Made by a program: the position numbers and the translations under genes
Assembly: GCA_038501785.1 (NCBI GenBank)
Contig: JBAMJR010000001.1
Location: 2,028,001-2,092,000 of the forward strand
Direction: 5' to 3'
Length of the DNA: 64,000 nucleotides
Source of the DNA: Myoxocephalus aenaeus
Taxonomy: Eukaryota; Chordata; Actinopteri; Perciformes; Cottidae
Notes under the pieces: generated by a model
Seen by the model: only the letters and a program-made list of their open reading frames with translations
Told to the model about the DNA's origin: nothing
Database searches by the model: none
In this document: positions 46,441 through 59,067 of the stretch, one piece after another
Position numbering within the stretch: the first letter of the stretch is position 1
Layout: the number at the start of each line of letters is the position of its first letter

Positions 46441-49400
46441 ATAGTGAAACGTTTTCCATGTGTTCACAGCTTGTTTCCACTGCCGCCAAGTGGCCAAAAC
46501 AAAATCTGAATTTGACAAAAAATCATCATCATGTCACATGGTAACTTTAACATTTTAGCAATCAGAAAGTTATCCCTGCGGTTAAGTTTGTTATTTTCTT
46601 GGGAAATAGAGAGCTTCATAAATCCCTGCAGAGAATGACTCATGCAATATCACAAGTCAAAGAAGAGCAAATAAGTGTCTTTATCACTGGATTAACTGGA
46701 ATGTATCGCTGCTTCTCTGTTTGTGGAATGGGAGGACATACATCTGCATGAATCATTGCACAATGTAAAGTTTTATTGGGTGTGTTTTGATCAAGTGCTC
46801 CTCCTTCTGGCTGCAGAGTCTACAGTGCATGTGCAGAGTGCCACGTAGTCCACCAGACTGTGTGCGTGGTGGCTGAGTGTGTGTGTGTGTGGTGCAAACC
46901 CTAGTTTGGTGCTCCAAATGTAATGGAAACCCAGTATTTATGACGGAAGAAAACATATTTGAATTGTCTTTTTCTGTCGTAGAGATTTGCACTGAGATGA
47001 ACTTGAGCTTGTTTGTGTAGGCTGAACTTTTCAAATGACAGTAAGATCTACTGGAAGGAAATGTAAGAGTGTAAAAAGATGTAATTTAACAGAAGCAGGA
47101 ATGTAATGAGATAGAAGTTGTGGGGTTTAAGTAGAGGCTTCTGATGCTTGTTCTGGATGTGTTGAGAGATATGTGTGGTCCTGTTTAACTGTGATGAGGT
47201 CAAAAGGATGACATGAAAATGAATATTTAAATGCAGGAAATAATCAGAACTGGAGAAAATAATCCTTTTTCTCGATTGATACTTCTGAAGCTGGATTTCT
47301 AACAGTCCACGTTTGAGAAAACGAAGCCACCAAAACTGCAGTAATGTGGGTTTTGTATCATATGCAAGTGCACATTTCAATAAAATATGCCTTAAATCTA
47401 GAGAGTGGATGCTGTAAATGTTTATACGTTCACGTCTCAAGCGAAGTGGCAAATGTCTGCCAGATGTTGACTCAGCGATGTTACTGAATAATTGGTGTTG
47501 GGTTTATGGTAAATTTAGCATCATGAAAGGAAGGAGATCTTTGTTTTCCTTCTTTACTCAATGACGTGTCTTACGCAGGAGGTCTTGACCCTATTTTCCT
47601 TACGTATTCTGCAACCCAGACCTGAATATATTCAAATTTGTTTAACACAGCCGAGTGCCAAAAAAGAAAAACAGGAATGGGGGTGAATTCCAGCTACGTG
47701 GACAAAAGAACTCAGCTAATTCCTTGCAGATGTGTCTCTTGAGCTTTGTTGGGGGAACACTGTGCTGCCCTCGCTGGAGAGAAGAAGAACCTTGCATGGA
47801 GAAAGTTCAATGAATTACGAGAGAAAAACAACAGTGACAGCTGGTTCTGACCGTCTGGTGTTCCGAGGAAGAGACAGGACGAAACCCACAAACACATAGT
47901 TTTCACTCTCTGTATGCAGATGGAGAGAAGAGCATCTTTTAATCATCCTCCAAGCCAAAACACAATCAGATGTTGGCTAAAAATAAGGAGCATCCGTGGG
48001 TGTTTCATGGAAACAAATCCTCTGTGAATCAAAATGAAACTGCATCTCTGAAGACAAAACAGGAAACATTTACAAGAGTCAGAAAAAAGTCAGATTCATA
48101 GCTCATGACTCTTTTCACTTTTTAATCCTAAGGAACTGATTATTGTTAAACCAAGTCTCACAAAGTTTCACAAAAGCATCTTCATTTGGAATAGTGAGCC
48201 GTTGGACTTCTGTTTCTTAAGCATTTCAAACATTTCCCACTTATCTATAACAGCTCATATAAGTCTGCAGGGAGGATACATTTTCAGGAGATCAGATAAC
48301 TCCACTCTGATTGGCCCTCAGAGCTTGCACAAGCTGAAATGTAACGTCACATGAAAGAGAGATGAAATGTGCCCTCGTAATCCAAGAACAATACAACTGG
48401 TTGAACTGTAAATTACAGCATGATATAATCAGTTCACCATTCAATGGAACTCATTTTCAGACCATAAAGTATTTTTAGTCCAACTTTGGTTCTTGGTCTC
48501 TTTCTCAGCTACTGTTTGGGCAGAACGGGTTTCCACTGGAATCGCTTGTGTTGACATCACCACCACACTGTGTTTTTATTTCTCAACTTTCGTCTGTATG
48601 TTAAATATTCACAACTAAATATGCAACAATTTAAGTCAAACGGTGCCCTGTGGAGTTTTTGTAGTGTTATAGCAACGTTTTTATGAGAGCGCCCCTGTTT
48701 TGTTTGTTCTCGAGCGTGTACTCGCACAGCAAGTGGGTGATATGATACACATTGGTTTCACACTACTCCACTGATCTACAGGTGAGCTACAGGCGGTGGT
48801 AAAGCGGCAAGAAATGTAGCAATGTGCCCAATAAAGACTGTTAACTCTCAAACATGAATGTCAATAATGCAGGTTTCAACATCTGTCTGAATAAACAGTT
48901 GGCAGCCGGTTAGCTTAGCTTAACACCAAGACTGGATACAGCTAACTTCTGTCCAATGGTGATCAAACTAATTTATATGATACATTTTGTTTGATTATGC
49001 TTTAGCCAACACAATCGGAAGTATAAACATACAAATGTGTGGTTTTATTACAGTTGGTCAGAGCCGAATTCGCGGTTTCACCATTTCCAGTCTTTCTGCT
49101 AAACTAAGATGACATAAATGAGTGTAAAATACTGTCAAAATGAATCTATATTAGTAAGTTTCTACTTTTTACTACCTTTAGTTTTAACATTATTTATGCT
49201 TTTCCAGTATGTGATTCTAGACATTATTCATTCCTTGTCTAAAGGAAAGACCATAATCCCCCATTTCCCAAACAACTCCGGCAGGTAGCACTATGCACTA
49301 TAATGTCTGGATTTAGGACATTGTGATTGATCTGTTATCACAGGGATCTTTATGTTATTTGATCATTATTTGTTGCTTGCTTTTTAAAGATACATAGTAG

Positions 49401-50368
49401 CTCTTAATCTCATATTGTACAAAAACCTTCCTCTCATATAATCCAAATGGTTTGCTTTCAAGTCTGTAGCTCTCAAAAAACTTTGTGATTTAAGAAACTT
49501 TAAAATCCTTTTGAGCACTTGCTGTGGTTTAGCAGCAGCCATCCTGCGGTCAGTTGTGTAGATGCTAGACATATTTTTTGGGTTTGATAAACAGAGGAAA
49601 ATGGAAACCCTGGATTAAGTTTCCCAAACTATGTATTATACCTCTGGTGTTAACAGTGTAGGGCGGTGATTTGACTGGGTTGCAGCAAATTACTTAGATT
49701 TATCAGGAGAGGAGTGTGGGGACACAGTAATGCAGATATCAAGTATCACATCAGCCTCATTTTGTTTACTGCTAATTATGACCTTTATAAAAGATTATAT
49801 GGGAGGTACGTGATGAATCTTTCACGTTGTCAGTAAGCTCAACACAGACAGGACTGGGTGGAGGGGAGAGTTTGTGGCAAATGGTTTCCCAGAAGAAAAT
49901 TGAAATGTTGCACGGCCATCAGATGTTTCGGGTTTGTGAAACCCTCCAATGAGAAAGTGGAGTGCAGAGACGTCTGGTCGAGTGTGTTGCAATAAAGTTA
50001 GGAGTTCATCCAACAGTCAAGGAAAAAGCTATTTATCATGAAATTCTGTTGATTTGGCAAAGAAAAAATTAGGACAATATACAGTAGTTCCTGGAAAATG
50101 GGTCGTCTTAACCCTATTTAACCCACTCCTAATGAAGTAGGAAGAAAGTTTGCATCTGTTTTTGGTCTGTTATAATTAAAAATAGGAAGAGGAAGAAAAT
50201 AAGTCTCACTGCCTGTTACTGACACACATTAACCTTTTAAAAGAGCCAGACCGAACAGTTATCAAACACACTTGGCTGGGAAAGATCACACATCGTGTAT
50301 CCATTCAGTGGTTAAATAAGCAGCAGCACCAGACTTGTATAACAGATGCAGAAACGCCAAATGCTGAA

Positions 50369-50420
50369 CTCCTCCTCCTCCTCCTCCTCTTCTTCTTCAT
50401 CATCATCATCATCATCATCT
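50369..50420. repeat. (TCC)n-(TTC)n-(ATC)n compound microsatellite upstream of lox
   Basis: Trinucleotide runs change from CTC to TTC to ATC in series, about 190 bases before the lox ATG and probably in its promoter or 5'UTR. Confidence 0.9.
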
Positions 50421-50607
50421 CACTGCAGGCTACAGGAGCAGAGCGATATGAGTTTACACGGATACATTTAAACTTAGCTTTTCCTCTCTTCTCAATGCAT
50501 ATCCTTCACATAGTGATGAAGGATATTTAATTAAAATACAGGTGCCAACCCCAGCTCATTTAAAATAATCGCTTTGTCACATTAAATCTCCTTTAATTGA
50601 GTTCATA

Positions 50608-53600
50608 ATGGGATTACGCATATTGGGCACGCCACTTTACGCATATGCGTGCGTCTATTTTTTAGTGTTCCTCCTGCAAGCTGTCCAGTCTCAGACAAAT
50701 TCAGGGACCCAACAAGGAAATAACCAAAGAGCAGCTCTCCGGCAGACGCTACAGTGGTCACACAACGGCAAGGTTTTTAGCATTTTAAGCCAGGGCTCGG
50801 AGTATCAGCCACCGAAGCGCAGGGGCGCATCTCAGGGGCAAGTGCAGGCGCGACCAGTCACCATCATTCGTGATGCGGACGTGAAACATCCGGACACCAC
50901 GAACCAGCGTGTGGCCCAGCAGCAGCAGGAGCAGCAGCAGCAACAGGAGCAGCAGCAGCCTCCCCGGCCGGCGTCCGATCGCGGGCTCCCTTCTGCGCTC
51001 CAAAGGCTCGTGAGAGGGCACGAGCACCGCCAGCATCACAATGACCGTGTCGGGGAGCGCACGGAGACCCAGAAGAGCAGCAATGAGACCCAGGAAAAGG
51101 AAAAGGTCACCGTCAGTCCGCCTCTGCCCCGGAGAGAAGACATGATGGTCGGTGATGATCCCTATGACCCCTACAAGTCCACTGATCGCGATAACCCTTA
51201 TTACAATCATTATGACGTTTACGAGAGACCGAGCCGGAGATCGAGACCCGGATATGGCACAAGGTATCATCAGTATGGTAAGATTTGGGGTCTCAAAACA
51301 ATCTGAATGAGAATAGATATGACCAATAAGGTGGCGTTTAAATGTTCCAGGTCTATCTATCAATGTCTGTCTTGGTTCAACATTTCTGCATTTGTCGATC
51401 TATGTGCCATCTGTTTGTGTTTGTCTGCATATGAAACATATTCATTTACTGATTGATTGTTGTTTTATGAACCACTTTTATTTACTGTCATATTCATAGC
51501 CATTGTCAGTAGTATAATGTTGTTTGTTGTTTTAGGTCTGCCTGATCTAGTACCTGATGCGTACTACATTCAAGCCTCTGTTTATGTGCAGAGAGTCCCA
51601 ATGTACAACCTGAGATGTGCAGCTGAGGAGAACTGTTTGTCAAGGTAGGTAGACTGCTGTCAGGACTTATCCCTCAGGGAGGAAAAGAACAGGGTTTGCA
51701 TCCAAGTCTGAGTGTGATTCACAGAGCTTTGAGCCATAACAACCGCCTAAAGTGTTTGTGGGTGATGGCTGCACAGTGGAACCACGAGATGAGGGCAAAT
51801 TAACTGAATCCTGCCACTGATGCAGACGGGTGGATTTCTGTAAAGTATAATCATAGTTTGCCCCGAGGAGAGAAAGCCCGAATGGTAAACACATTATCGA
51901 AAAACTAACCCAAACAACCTCATCCTTCCAAATTATTTTTCCACCCACGACTGCCTTCACTCAGACACTGAGAATCTGCTCCACTCAGAGGAGGGGCCAA
52001 GCAGGAAAAACAATCCTAGTGATGTAATTGTGTCCACATATGACCTTTTTTTTTCTCCTGCAAACGTATGCTCTACCTTTGCTTTGTGCCTCTGCAGCTC
52101 AGCCTATTCAGGCAACGTTAGAGACTATGACACCCGTATGCTGCTGAGGTTTCCTCAGAGAGTCAAGAACCAAGGGACGGCGGACTTCCTCCCCAGCAGG
52201 CCACGTTACGCCTGGGAGTGGCACAGCTGTCACCAGTGAGTATACGGTCATTTCAGTGTGTCCACCTCACCATCACACACAGAAAGTGTATCTTGTGTCA
52301 TTTGTTGGCACTGGCCAAGAAGCTGACATCAGTTAGATGCATTCATGTGAAGATTTAATGCATGGAACCATAAACCAGATCCTGATCTGAATCAGAAATA
52401 GAACCTTTAAATATGACATGTTTTAATTTATTCAACACATCAGTTGTTTCCAAGAGATACTTTTGTCCAGCCTGTGGTTGTGTGCACCCCCTGTTGAACC
52501 ACAACTGGCTTTACTTCCAACTGTTTTATAGCTCTGCTGAGATTTTTATATCAGAATTGTATTAACATTTGTATTTTTAGGCCTTTAAAGATGTAATTTT
52601 AAATATCTCAGCATAAAGGCAGTAAAACTCGCTTTGGGCGTTCAAAAGATGATGTGACTGAACTTCATATAACCTCATAAGTCAGTTAAAATACAGCTGC
52701 AAACCACTGTGTTTGTTCCTTTATTGACTTTTGGAAAAGTGCCAGTTTTCCTTGATCATCTGAAACTACCTCAGTCCATAGTTATGTTGTGAAACAACCA
52801 GTCCACTGTGCTTATCCCCAAAATGGAGCACATTTGGCACAGATCCAATAAACTGTTATTGTAGACTGTATAGATTTCCGTCAGTGTTTTGAAAGTCAAC
52901 TTGTGTTAAAATCCAGACTGTTTTGTCTCATTAAACAAACTGCCTTTAAGATAATAGAGTGAAAGCAGATTCAGATACACCGTAGTGCTACATACATGAT
53001 AAATATCTGTGATGTGTGCAGTCACAGGGACTTGCAGTCATTTGAGTGAGCACTGGGAAATGTCTAACAAAATATATTTCATGTTAATCAGTAACTATGT
53101 AAATAGCTCAGGAACAAGACAGTCTACACATGTCAAACAGTGTCTGGTTGTTTTAATAAGTCCCAGATTGTTTTGGTGGAGATTAAAAAAAAATGAGTTA
53201 TTGATCACTGCTGCTGCTGATCCACAGGCACTTCCACAGCATGGATGAGTTCAGCCACTACGACCTGCTGGATGCCTCCTCCCACCACTCGGTGGCCGAA
53301 GGCCACAAAGCCAGCTTTTGCCTGGAGGACACTTCCTGTGACTACGGCTATTACAGGCGATTTGCCTGCACCTCACATACCCAGGTATCAGTTATACCTG
53401 TTAAATACATAAAGAAATGTTGATATTACTGACTTTAAAGCTGCTCTTGTTTTATGTTGTGCCTGGGTTATTTTTACGCAAGGGCATTCACCTTGAAAAT
53501 GACCAAGATTACAACAAATGCAAAAGGCTAATCTATTGATACTTTACATTACATGTTAATACTCATGTCACCTTTCTTCGTACTAATTGTCCATGTAGGT

Positions 53601-54804
53601 TGTAAATGGTTCTCGTATCCTGTGAGCTCATAAATAGGCCTTTTTCACAGGGAACATTTTGAGTCCTCATAGGAGCGCAGGTGTGAATAATAACATTGAC
53701 AAAAACTCTGTTCTTTTCATGTGTCCATCATTCATTTTGTCATTTACTACTGCTTTTCCTATTGTAACATGTCAAAATGTCTTCTGTGAACAAGAGGAAT
53801 TGAATTATAGTGGTTGCAAAAAAAGAAGCAAGTTTATGTTGAGAAATATAGCTATAGAGATAATAACACGATAAGGATTTAGTTTAATCTAGGTTTAGAG
53901 GATAATGACTTTACTGACTTGCTTTTAATTGAATTAATTTGGTTAGTGCATTTCTTTAAAGGAGAGTGGAACTAAGAAAAACAAGTGCTCTCATACTAAG
54001 GCAGCTGTCCTTTAGTATTTCCTTTTTGGATGAGGCAGTGGTGATTTATTGATTTCCTGTTTCTCCTGTCAGACGATCCCACCTGCCTGAACGTCTGATC
54101 AGTTGTTTGGCAAATTATTTATTTATCTCTTGTTTTTATTTTGCCTGGCTGACTTTTATTCACTTTCTTCTAATTGCTTTTCTTTTTATCATAACATGTC
54201 TTACCATTAGATATCATACTGTAATAAAACATTAAGTGTTACAGTTCTTTATGTAAACATATAATAGCCTTCTATTGTTTCATATGAAGTGTGTTTGTTT
54301 ACATAATGCTTTATGTGGATTGTGTCCAATGTGCAGGGCCTGAGCCCAGGATGTTATGATACCTACAACGCAGACATCGACTGCCAGTGGATTGACATCA
54401 CAGATGTGAAACCTGGAAACTATGTCCTCAAGGTTTGTTAGAAATACCAGATGACATATGTCTTCCTCGTCGGACACTAAACCCCTTTTAAAAAAGCTAC
54501 TTGATTCGAGTCCATGCTGTTCATTCAGCTTTGTTGCTTTGTTATTCATTCTTATATTTTGTTTATATGCTGTTCTCCACAGATCAGTGTAAATCCGCAA
54601 TATCATGTCCCAGAATCAGACTACAGCAACAACGTTGTGCGCTGTGACGTTCGCTACACTGGCAACTACGCCGACGTGTCCGGTTGTCGAATGTCATCGT
54701 GAGTATCGTGTTTTAAGGGACACGTTGACATTGACATTTGACATTACTTGCATTGTCTATCAATCCTCATGGTGTTTTTTTGTTATACTTCCCTCAGGTA
54801 TTAG
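50608..54804 (+). CDS. lox: protein-lysine 6-oxidase (lysyl oxidase)
   Basis: Exons: 50608-51277, 51536-51644, 52098-52235, 53228-53384, 54337-54432, 54583-54698 and 54798-54804, giving 430 residues (human 417). LOX is a secreted copper amine oxidase that oxidises lysines in collagen and elastin to start crosslinking. A signal peptide is followed by a basic, Gln-rich propeptide. The BMP1 cleavage site is MVG/DDPYDPYK (after Gly182). Copper-binding His305, His307 and His309 lie in WEWHSCHQHFH. The lysyl tyrosylquinone cofactor pair is Lys333 (EGHKASFC) and Tyr368 (CYDTY), all in register with human plus 13. The last exon encodes only the final Tyr and stop, as in mammalian LOX, which ends SPY. 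It neighbours snx24, as in human 5q23. Confidence 0.95.
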
Positions 54805-55115
54805 ATAACATAACATCATTCACAGGAACTCAGAAAAGACGTTCTGTAAATAACAATGCAGAGGACTGCATATGGAAGCATCATGAAATAAATTTAAAAT
54901 TGTGATACATACATTTGAAATTGTTAAACACTCCCAAGTTAGAAAATAAAAGGTCACCAAGGTGATGGATAATGTTGCATTTGTTTGTGCTTGTTTTTCT
55001 CCATACTGATAAGTATATTGTTATCTCATCTTTTCATGAGAATATTTTTAATTTCTTAATTACATTGCATTGTACTGTATGCTTGTGTTTTATACCACTT
55101 GGAGGATAGTTAAAG

Positions 55116-55121
55116 AATAAA
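55116..55121 (+). terminator. lox: poly(A) signal of lox
   Basis: AATAAA 312 bases after the stop; an earlier AATAAA-like string occurs near 54945. Confidence 0.5.
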
Positions 55122-55273
55122 ATCCATTCAATTTTGAATCTGAAGAAGTGTGAACCAGCTTACCCTCATTGTTAAATCAATATCAATGTTATCACAATTT
55201 TAAAATGAACCAGCTGTAAAGGAAATGTATGTAATGTTATATGTATATGCAATGAAAGAAACTCTTTACTACA

Positions 55274-55331
55274 AAAGATTTTGTTGAAACTAATACAACT
55301 TTTATTAGATTTTGTTGAAACTAATACAACT
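55274..55331. repeat. two-copy tandem duplication, unit about 31 bp
   Basis: AGATTTTGTTGAAACTAATA with its CAACTT end occurs twice in a row with no differences over about 25 bases. Probably a recent duplication. Confidence 0.8.
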
Positions 55332-55682
55332 TGCCTTTGTTTCTTATCTTTTTCTATGTCTTATTGTCTTTGCCACACACACACACACACTGAATCAAAA
55401 ACACGCACATACAATATAAAAAGGGTGAATACAAACGGTTTAAATGCCTGCAAACTTCTGATTATTTTCTCTACACATTATGATGATTTTTTGATGAATC
55501 CATTAATTGTTTAGAAAATATAGAAATTGCCCATCACAAGTTACCAGTGCCCAACATAACATCTTCATTCAAGTATGTAACAGAGAAAAGGCAGCAAAGG
55601 CTCACATTTGAGAAGCTGGAACGAGAACATTTTGAATTTTTGTATATATTTTGTATATATTTTACACAATCTATTAATGTAA

Positions 55683-55850
55683 AATAAGATAATCCTTTAT
55701 TAGTCCAGCAGTGGGGAAATTGCAGGATTACAGCAGCAGACACATAGTAAAATAAAATAAAAAACAGATAATATAAATATAAATAAACAGTAAAACAGTA
55801 ATAAAAACAGTAAAGAATCCACAAAATATGTAATAATAATAATATGTTTA
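55683..55850. repeat. interspersed fish repeat, copy B
   Basis: Same sequence as copy A at 37745-37905 (TAAGATAATCCTTTATTAGT, GGGGAAATTGCAGGATTACA) and in the same orientation. Confidence 0.75.
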
Positions 55851-56109
55851 ATGATTACGAGTTCCTTTAGCTATTAAATGACAACCATAATGTATCTGTA
55901 TTGCACAATATTAAAATATGAAGTCCACTCCGGCACAGCAGGGGGCGCTACTGAGCTTCTGTTCATGTTTGAATCCAGTGATTTTGATCAAGCTGCCAAA
56001 GAAATTGGAGTCAACCACCAGCAGTGTGTGTGTGTGTGTGTGAGTGAGAGTGTGTGTGTGTTTCATAGGATAATATATTACCTACAAACTCTTGGTTTTT
56101 CCAGTAAAA

Positions 56110-58114
56110 ATGCACCCAGTCAGAGTATCGATCCCGTCGTTTCGTTCAGAAAACAACTCGATCGAGAAAGGATACACGGTAAGCTGCTCGATACTAACCT
56201 CCGACTGTCTCTCGTCTGCTGCTGTCATCAGTTCTACATTTATACTCAGATTTATTAAACAGCGAGCAGGGTGCACGTTAACGGAGAAGGCGTGTTGTTC
56301 AGACGCTACAAAGTCGCGAGTTGACCTTGTTTGTGTTGTTGTAAACATGTCGATGTTAAAATAAAAATATTCTAAAGAGCGAACCCCGTTTGTTCTGTTT
56401 CAATGTAACGTTTGGCAAGACTTCTGAATTTCGGCTGTTATAAACCACCCAGGATTCCCAGCTGTCTGACAGATTAAGATTGGTTTAAATAAAGCTGTAT
56501 GACATCATTCATTGCACAGGGAACCTCAAATGAAGTGTAAATGAACCCTTTAAACTCCCTTTACCCCCATCAATGTAATCCTACATGGCTAAACCAAAAA
56601 TGTAGTGTTGCCACATGACACTTTTTTTTTTTTTTTTTTAAATAGTCACAATTAAGTGTGACTTTTAATCCTTAGTGTGTTGGTCAACCTCCAAAAATGT
56701 TGGAGCCTCCCATAATGCATTCAATAGACTTTCCTCTAACTTCTGCGTTGTATTATAGTCTCAACCCTCATCTCTCGTCTCTTTGAGGTGTTTTTCCACC
56801 TGTTTTTTTCCCCTCCACATAATGATAGCATTTTATTGTGCTGTTGTCTCTCTGAGTTGTTCCAGCATTTGTTAACATGTTGTCCTTGTGGTCTCTCGGT
56901 CTTGGGATACACAGTGTGTGTTTATGATGCCAGTATTGAATTGCTGGAACAAAACTGCCGTCGTTTATAAGTGGATTTCCTCATTTACATAATGCTGGCA
57001 ACAACAAGCACATTTTACAGAAGAATCCAGCAGAGTGACGGAAGTAAAAGTCTGTTTGGGGATGTTAACAGTAATTCTGACAGATCACAAAACAGCAGAC
57101 AGATGTTTCCTCTTGGTAAGTAGCTGACACAGACTGTAATTTACGGCTCTGCAGCCAGCTGGTCACTGTGGTCAGTAGGGACTGGGAGGGGCCCTTTTTG
57201 TCTGATGTGTCTGGTGATAAATCATGATTCCCTTAACTGACTCAACGACAGAAACTTTCTTCTTTCTTTCAGGTCTTTAGAATTGACGTGCTGATAAATG
57301 GCAGACAACACGCTGTTGAGAAACGCTACAGTGAATTCCACACTTTGCATAAAATGGTGAGCTTCAGTGCATCCCCAAGGTTGAGATAAAAAAAAAAAAA
57401 GAAAGACGGATGAAGAAATATGAACATAAAAAATAAAACATTGCCTATTTAGCTATTCACAAGTACTAAATACAGAAGTGTGGCATACTAAGTGTGGCAG
57501 CATGCTTAGGAAATCACAGCAGCAAATAAATAGATGAATGATTAATGGGCTCCTGTTGGTTAACCACGCTCACCAGAGCAGATTGTTTGTTTGAGGTTGT
57601 AGCTTCACAGAAGAGTTCCTCTTTCTGTTTAGTTTGGTTGGAGCTCTACATCCAGTACAGGCCTTTTCCCACCCAAAACATGTAGACACCTCACAGTATT
57701 AAAAGCACAAGTATAAGTAATAAAATCAATGATAGTTGAATTCCATTTAGCTGCTTCGGTTCCAGTGTCCTGGTATTGTGACGCTGCTAGCATGGCTATA
57801 TACTAGTGTTTGTCCTGTTTATTTTTTAATGATGTTTTTAAATCCCTCCAGCTAAAGAAAAACATAAAGCCGCCCGAGATCCCTTCCAAACATGTTAGAA
57901 ACTGGGTTCCCAAAGTGCTGGAGCAGAGGAGGCAAGGCCTGGAGTTCTACCTGCAGGTAGTCTGATACACCTTCACTACACCTGCTGGAGCTGTTTGCTG
58001 GAAGTAAAGAAATGTAACATTTCTTTATGCATAAATATCAACGTATCTCTACGAATCAATACTGAATATTTGAGCTGTGATGTCTGCTCTCCCTTGCACG
58101 CGCACGCACGCACG

Positions 58115-58153
<39 letters not shown>

Positions 58154-59067
58154 CAGTATCATGACAACACTAATATGCAGTCAGTGTAATGAACGTTGCC
58201 TTTCTTCCACCAAATACATATTTTGTCTCTTGCTCAGAGTAAACACACAAAACTACAATGCAGATGTTGGGAGATGATACAAACCGTTCACCGAACAGGT
58301 CACTCGGGTCACTTCAGCTGCTATATGTGCACATTGCAATTTGCTTTTGTTTTGTCTGTTTTGTCAGACTATAATTATGGAAAATGGAGTTCTTCCAAAG
58401 ATATTCTTGGATTTCCTCAATATCCGCCATTTTCCTTCAGTGCCAAAAACAGAAAGCTGTGGGTGAGTTGACTCTACCATACAAAAGACATATTTTGGGG
58501 CATTTGAGTAAGAAAGATCTGTTGGTTGCCAGGCTACTGGAAGGCTATGTGGCTTAACTTGTATTTTTCTTCTCCAAGGTCGTTTGATACAGAATCAGAA
58601 GAATCAAGGTGAGTCGTTTTTCAGTGAACTATTGTATGAAACCGCTGGTCAGATTCCTGTTTAGCACCATTTCGAACCGGTTGAAATGTGAATCCCTATT
58701 TGCTCTTCACTTGAACTTCACCCAGCATGTCAATGACACATTTCGGCATCCTGTTAATTTTTAGCCGCCCACAAACCTTCTGACTTCTTCTTTTTGGACT
58801 CTTTTCAGTAAACTTTCACATCAGCCAATCTTGCTGTTTCTGAGAGACCCCTACCTGCTGCCGACCGCTCACGGTGAGTTCAGGCTACTTTCACCTATAC
58901 CGTAATATCCCTGTGATTTATGGTAAATTAACTGCACAACTATTGCACACATCTTCATCAGGAAAGAGTGACTTTCCTCTCTTCTTTCCTTTTCAGATGC
59001 ATTTTCAAATGTTGTGATTGAAGGTGTGATACATGGAGTTTTCTACCCGGATCTTCAACCAAGGTAG
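56110..59067 (+). CDS. snx24: sorting nexin 24
   Basis: Exons: 56110-56178, 57273-57356, 57852-57956, 58368-58462, 58579-58608, 58809-58873 and 58997-59067, giving 172 residues (human 169). The protein is almost entirely a PX domain, which binds phosphoinositides on endosomal membranes. Motifs: EKRYSEFHTLHK, PPEIPSKHVRNWVPKVLEQR and LFLDFLNIRH-like text (IFLDFLNIRHFPS here), then the conserved tail SKLSHQPILLFLRDPYLLP and GVFYPDLQPR. The start MHPVRVSIPSF is three residues longer than human MEVYIPSF; it is the first ATG in frame. The TA repeat at 58119-58150 lies in intron 3. Confidence 0.93.
58119..58150. repeat. (TA)n microsatellite in snx24 intron 3
   Basis: About 16 TA units preceded by a CGCA run (58098-58116). 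Confidence 0.95.

Noticed and set aside
50785..51363. 192-codon minus-strand frame
   Set aside because: It is the shadow of the first lox exon; the Leu-run is the complement of the CAG tract.
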